A stretch of 60,699 nucleotides of DNA from Candidatus Symbiopectobacterium sp. 'North America'. Lineage in GTDB: Bacteria > Pseudomonadota > Gammaproteobacteria > Enterobacterales > Enterobacteriaceae. The first letter of the stretch is position 1. Each line of letters opens with the position of its first letter. The notes beneath the pieces are model-generated. The model had not been told where the DNA came from and ran no database searches. It saw only the letters and a program-made list of their open reading frames with translations. Positions 57,141 through 60,699 of this stretch are shown in pieces. Made by a program: the position numbers and the translations under genes. The DNA is taken from assembly GCF_015762685.1 (NCBI RefSeq), contig NZ_PEHF01000011.1, positions 1 to 60,699 of the forward strand, given 5' to 3'.

Positions 57141-57185
57141 ATGATACACAAATTGGTTAACGGCGTTAACTAGTTTGTGTATCAT
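57141..57185. promoter_or_regulatory. MarR-type operator between divergent starts
   Basis: ATGATACACAAA and TTTGTGTATCAT are perfect 12-bp inverted arms, with an inner GTTAACGGCGTTAAC dyad. The 45-bp site sits 32 bp before the MarR-GNAT start and 31 bp before the divergent remnant, a classic autoregulatory position. Confidence 0.85.
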
Positions 57186-57216
57186 CTGCCATAGTCATTC
57201 AAGGCTGGCCACATCT

Positions 57217-58137
57217 ATGAAAAAAAATGAAGTACGTCAGTTCCGTGCAGCCTTGCGCGAAATGGTCAGAGAGCTGGGTATGCTCAGCCGTAAAAGCAGC
57301 GGAACGGAGTTATCCCCCCTTCAGAGTCACATTCTGATTGAATTGAACAGTAAACCTTTCGGCGCAACCGAGCTGGCTACAAGACTCTGCGTTGAAAAGG
57401 CCAGCATGAGCCGTGCGCTTCGAAGCCTGATGGAGACAGGGTATCTGCTGAGGGAACATGACGATCAGGATGGTAGAGCGTCAACCTTCCGGTTGAGCGA
57501 AACCGGAAAGCAGCGGCTCTTATTTCTGGAAGAGAATGCTGACCGGTTCACTGAGGAAGCCCTTGCTTCATCCGCAGAGGAAGAGGTCGCGGAATTTTTG
57601 GAAACTATCACGCGATTATCTGGCAGCTTGCGCAATGCTCGCTGCCAGCGTGAAGCCGGAATGCGATTCCGGCCCATTGAGGCCAGAGACAATGCGGCTA
57701 TCGCTGCGATCATCCGCAATAGCTTTCGGGAAAATAAAATAGATCATCTAGAGGGGGTCAGCCTCCACGATCCCGAGCTTGGGCGGTTAAGCGAGGTGTA
57801 TAGCCAGCCCGGCACCGGATACTGGGTTGCGGAGGCTAACGGCGACATTGTCGGAGGCGCTGGAATCGCTCCGCTTGCCGGTGAGGAAGGGACGTGTGAA
57901 ATGCAGAAGCTCTATTTTAGCAGTGACGTTAAAGGCATGGGGATGGGCAGGCGTATGATTGCCTTTATCATTGAGCAGGCCGCTGACATGGGGTACCGCG
58001 CCTGCTATCTCGAAACTCTCGACGAACTGAAGGATGCCGTTCGACTCTATGAAGCTTTCGGGTTTCGTCATCTCCCAGAAAGGCTGGGCAATACCGGCCA
58101 TAACAGCTGCTGCATCTGCATGCTGAGGACGCTGTGA
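57217..58137 (+). CDS. MarR-GNAT fusion protein
   Basis: An intact 306-residue protein. Residues 1-145 form a MarR winged helix (LQSHILIELNSKPFGATELATRLCVEKASMSRALRSLMETGYL; DDQDGRASTFRLSETGKQ), and residues 155-306 an acetyltransferase domain (RFRPIEARDNAAIAAIIRNSF, acetyl-CoA loop GMGMGRRMI, and MGYRACYLETLDELKDAVRLYEAFGF). Start ATG 57217 fits the MKKNEVRQFRAALREMVREL homology. Fusions of this type couple sensing with acetylation of a small molecule or protein. It probably binds the palindrome at 57141-57185. Confidence 0.9.
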   Translation: MKKNEVRQFRAALREMVRELGMLSRKSSGTELSPLQSHILIELNSKPFGATELATRLCVEKASMSRALRSLMETGYLLREHDDQDGRASTFRLSETGKQRLLFLEENADRFTEEALASSAEEEVAEFLETITRLSGSLRNARCQREAGMRFRPIEARDNAAIAAIIRNSFRENKIDHLEGVSLHDPELGRLSEVYSQPGTGYWVAEANGDIVGGAGIAPLAGEEGTCEMQKLYFSSDVKGMGMGRRMIAFIIEQAADMGYRACYLETLDELKDAVRLYEAFGFRHLPERLGNTGHNSCCICMLRTL

Positions 58138-58299
58138 CCGGGCAACATATCTGCTATAGGCTGCGGGATGAGGCGAACTGATTCCGCGCTGTATCGCCCA
58201 TTAAGGTCATGGACGTGACTCGGTTTAAGCCAGAAGTGGCAGAGCCCACATGTAATGTATGTGGGACAGACCGTAAGGTTCTGGGCAATTCAGAATGCG

Positions 58300-58875
58300 T
58301 CAGAAAAACATCCGGGCGGCACAGTAAACCAGCAACAAGGCCAGCACCAGATTGACCACCTGACCATGCCTGCGGAAAAGCGACTTAAACAGATGCCCCG
58401 CCAGCGCCCAGACCAAATTTCCCACACAGCCAATCACCGCCAAAAGGATGCTGACCGCCGTTACCCAAAAAATATCCTGTGTATAGGGTAAAACGAATGC
58501 AGACAAGGCGGTGATACCGTAAAGAATGATCTTAACGTTGGCAAATTGCAGCCAAAAACTGAGCGGGTGCCCGCTGCCGTTTGATGTGGTTGGCGAACGG
58601 GAAGCAATACGCCATGCCAGCCAGAGGATATATCCCGCACCGATCCAAACCAGCCATCCGGTTAATGAAGGAAGAAGGCTAATCAGCGTAAAGGTAAACG
58701 CGCCGCAGGCAAGCATAAGCACCAGAAACCCCGCGCTCATGCCCATCAAAACGCGAATACTACGGCGCAGGCCATACTGATTTACCGAGCTAAGTGCCAG
58801 AATATTGTTGGGGCCGGGGGTCAATGCGGTAATCAATGTGTAGGTTAAAAACCCACTGATAATGGTTGATGTCAC
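58300..58875 (-). CDS. eamB: EamB (YfiK)-like cysteine/O-acetylserine exporter, LysE family
   Basis: A 191-residue LysE/RhtB exporter with six hydrophobic segments, opening TYTLITALTPGPNNILALSSVNQYG and matching E. coli EamB (195 residues). FWLQFANVKIILYGITALSAFVLP is four residues shorter than FWASFALQFVNVK of E. coli, a small in-frame loss by comparison with my memory of that protein. The frame is open. The adjacent divergent LysR pseudogene starting at 58981 was probably its regulator. Confidence 0.85.
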   Translation of the reverse strand: MTSTIISGFLTYTLITALTPGPNNILALSSVNQYGLRRSIRVLMGMSAGFLVLMLACGAFTFTLISLLPSLTGWLVWIGAGYILWLAWRIASRSPTTSNGSGHPLSFWLQFANVKIILYGITALSAFVLPYTQDIFWVTAVSILLAVIGCVGNLVWALAGHLFKSLFRRHGQVVNLVLALLLVYCAARMFF

Positions 58876-58980
58876 TTGTGTTCTCCTTAGTCCTGCCGCA
58901 TATTATCCGCCCAGAAACATTCAAAAAAGCGAATTTTTTCAATATCATATTTTCAATATTTCGATATGTTTGGGGGCCGT

Positions 58981-59854
58981 ATGGATCTGCGTCGCTTCAT
59001 TACCTTCAAAACGGTTGTTGAGGAAGGCTCTTTTGCACAAGCCGCCCGGAAACTGTGCTGTACCCAATCGACCATTACTTTTCAGATCCAGCAGTTAGAA
59101 CAGTAACTGGCGTACCCGGTTTTTGAGAAAGCGGGTCGCCGTATGGTATTAACACCTGCTGGGAAATTACTGCTGCCAAGGGGGAGGGAACTGACGCGTG
59201 TATTGGACGGGATCCGTCAGATATCTTCCCGTGAGGAAGATATCGCCGGGGATTTGCGGATCATGTAGGGGAAACGCTTCTGGCCTATAAAATGCCGGAC
59301 GTTCTCAGGTTATTCAGGGAAAAAGCGCCAAAAGTTCGTCTGTCGCTTAAGTCGGTCAACTGCTATGTCATTCGTGATTCTCTGCTGGCTGACCATACGG
59401 ATCTGGGCGTTTTTTATCGCGTCGGGAATGATGATGCGCTGCACATGGAATACTTCGGGCAGCAGGAACTGGTGCTTGTTGCATCCCCGCAGCTTCAGCA
59501 CGTCGATTTTACGCAAAGGGAGCAGCATATTCCGGTCAGTTTCATTATCAATGAGCCTCAGTGTGTGTTCAGACAAATTTTTGAGTCTGCGCTTCGCGAG
59601 AGAAAGATAACGTTTGAGAGCACCATTGAACTCTGGAGCATTGAGAGCATAAAGCAATGTGTGGCCAGCAATCTGGGGATTTCGTTTTGCCACGTTTCAG
59701 TGTGTTGCGGGAACTGGCTTCGGGCGAGTTGCAGGAGCTGCCATTTTCCGAGACTCCGCCATCGATTACTGCGCTTTGTGCATATCATGCAGGCAGAACG
59801 GTGAGCCCCGCGATGAACATGTTCATTGACTGCATGCACCAGTGTCTGGATTAA
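58981..59854 (+). pseudogene. LysR-family regulator, one stop and two frameshifts
   Basis: Begins at ATG 58981 (MDLRRFITFKTVVEEGSFAQAARKLCCTQSTITFQIQQLEQ), then TAA at 59104-59106, where LysR proteins usually have Glu or Gln before LG. A frame change near 59262 (LRIM to VGETLLAYKMPDVL) and another near 59690 (GISF to LPRFSVLRELASGEL) follow. The effector domain can be traced to TAA 59852-59854. Divergent from eamB with a 105-bp gap. Confidence 0.85.
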
Positions 59855-59920
59855 AAGATCGGCCTCAACCGTCAATAAGTAATGAGAAAATAATGATAAT
59901 TCCGCATTCACCTGTTGTGA

Positions 59921-60473
59921 TTATGCGGGAACGATCAGCTGCAACAGGGGATAACGCTCCATCCACCGTTTTGCAACGACGCGTTGCCTGAAAATATCTA
60001 ACTTTTCATGCTCAAAAGGCGGCGTCGGTCGCAGACGCAGTTCAAACAGATCATCGAGCCCATAGGGCGCAAGAATCTCAATAATATTGTTATCTCCCAC
60101 TCTGGCTGCGACAGCCGTTGCGGTCTCAGGCCAATACAGCAGCGCATTTTCTGTTGAGTGATAGGGGTCATTACCGTTACGTTGATGCATTCTGGCTTGA
60201 TTCTTCACTGACCAGTTGAACTCAGGCGTTTGTTGACCCAGTTTCTCTTCCAGGTCGCGATCGTAAGCCGGATCATCGCGTTCGGCATCGAACCAGACAA
60301 CATCCACATCACCAGAGACCGGCCTTTGCCCATATCCGTGCCGGTGATCCCACACTGCATCCCGCACCGATCCAGCCATCACGCAGTGTTAACGCCCGCG
60401 CGGCGTACAGAGCCTTCATTCTTATTGGGTCGTTTAATAATAATCGTTGCAATACCTCCTGATACTTCATCAT
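59921..60473 (-). pseudogene. Nucleotidyltransferase-family protein (COG3575 type), 11-bp deletion
   Basis: ATG 60471-60473 opens MMKYQEVLQRLLLNDPIRMKALYAARALTLRDGWIGAG; the protein should continue FVRDAVWDHRHGYGQ, but the frame shifts at 60360-60367. VSGDVDVVWFDAERDD supplies the metal-binding Asp pair, and the sequence ends WMERYPLLQLIVPA at 59921. Homologues are uncharacterised enterobacterial proteins with a pol-beta-like nucleotidyltransferase core. AGGAGGTATTGC inside the 5' end is coding, not a ribosome site. Confidence 0.8.
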
Positions 60474-60699
60474 TTTCTCTGTCGTGACCTCATTGTTATC
60501 TTAGCGTGGAACCCATCAATCCGACCTTTTGGTGCCAAGAGTGGACGTATCTTGCATCATAGGGTGTAAATCAGCAAAAAATAATTCATCTCATACAGTG
60601 GTTGTTTTGAGCTGCTCGTCTATTTATACTGTTTTATATGGGTCTTCCCCGATCATGGTGGGAGACTCATAACCCCATGTTTAACCTGCCGTAATGGAA

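Overview
The window looks like a chromosome segment of a gamma-proteobacterium of the order Enterobacterales that is in an early, active phase of gene decay. The placement rests on conserved gene order (yidQ-ibpA-ibpB-yidE; btsT-yjiX-yjiA; dppABCDF), on close similarity to the E. coli proteins YidA, YidE, DppA-F, BtsT, EamA and EamB as I remember them, and on an enterobacterial intergenic repeat at 36139-36391. The mixture of intact genes with genes carrying one or two fresh lesions resembles recently host-restricted symbionts such as Sodalis or the symbiotic Pectobacteriaceae. That placement is inference; no rRNA or other taxonomic marker is present.

Layout. 1-4200: broken HipA-like kinase, intact MFS transporter, broken chemoreceptor. 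4193-6470: yidA, a DUF1471 tail fragment, a strikingly T/G-skewed gap, and an AT-rich accessory locus encoding a 156-residue proline-rich protein with a VASP-like actin-binding motif. 6473-16118: a sugar-type catabolic cluster (FGGY kinase, fucose-isomerase-like protein, DHDPS-like aldolase, BNR/sialidase-like protein, TctC-TctB-TctA transporter, LacI regulator), mostly broken. 16303-24058: small orphan gene, then an HcnABC-like amine/amino-acid oxidase with racemase, MalY-like lyase, GntR regulator and peptide-type binding protein; a 35-bp element is repeated at two promoters. 24592-28106: yidQ, ibpA, ibpB (sigma-32 promoter and likely RNA thermometers), yidE. 28493-37793: dicarboxylate-type transporter, sensor kinase and response regulator, an AT-rich 3.2-kb segment flanked by two versions of the regulator's 3' end, VOC protein, repeat, and a 2HCT citrate/malate transporter with a 9-bp tandem repeat. 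38810-43911: dpp operon with lesions in all five genes. 43944-53179: SDR, eamA, btsT-yjiX-yjiA, MFS, two ProC-like genes, VOC protein. 53400-60473: a deletion-made fusion of a binding protein to an ABC ATPase, SnoaL-like, DJ-1-like, LysR, MarR-GNAT with its operator, eamB, broken LysR, broken nucleotidyltransferase.

How it fits together. About half of the genes are disrupted. Lesions fall into three classes: single nonsense substitutions (TAA, TAG and TGA all occur, so recoding is not the explanation), 1-nt indels often in homopolymers, and deletions, several in frame and joined at short direct repeats (dppB, dppC, dppF, btsT, the 60360 locus). Scavenging and catabolic loci (peptide, pyruvate, sugar-acid, amine uptake) are the main victims; the heat-shock genes, small exporters and several regulators remain intact. 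The least explained items are the proline-rich actin-mimic-like protein at 5512-5982, the VUT-transporter/phosphoesterase pair in the AT-rich island at 32650-34077, and the unassigned sugar pathway at 6473-16118.
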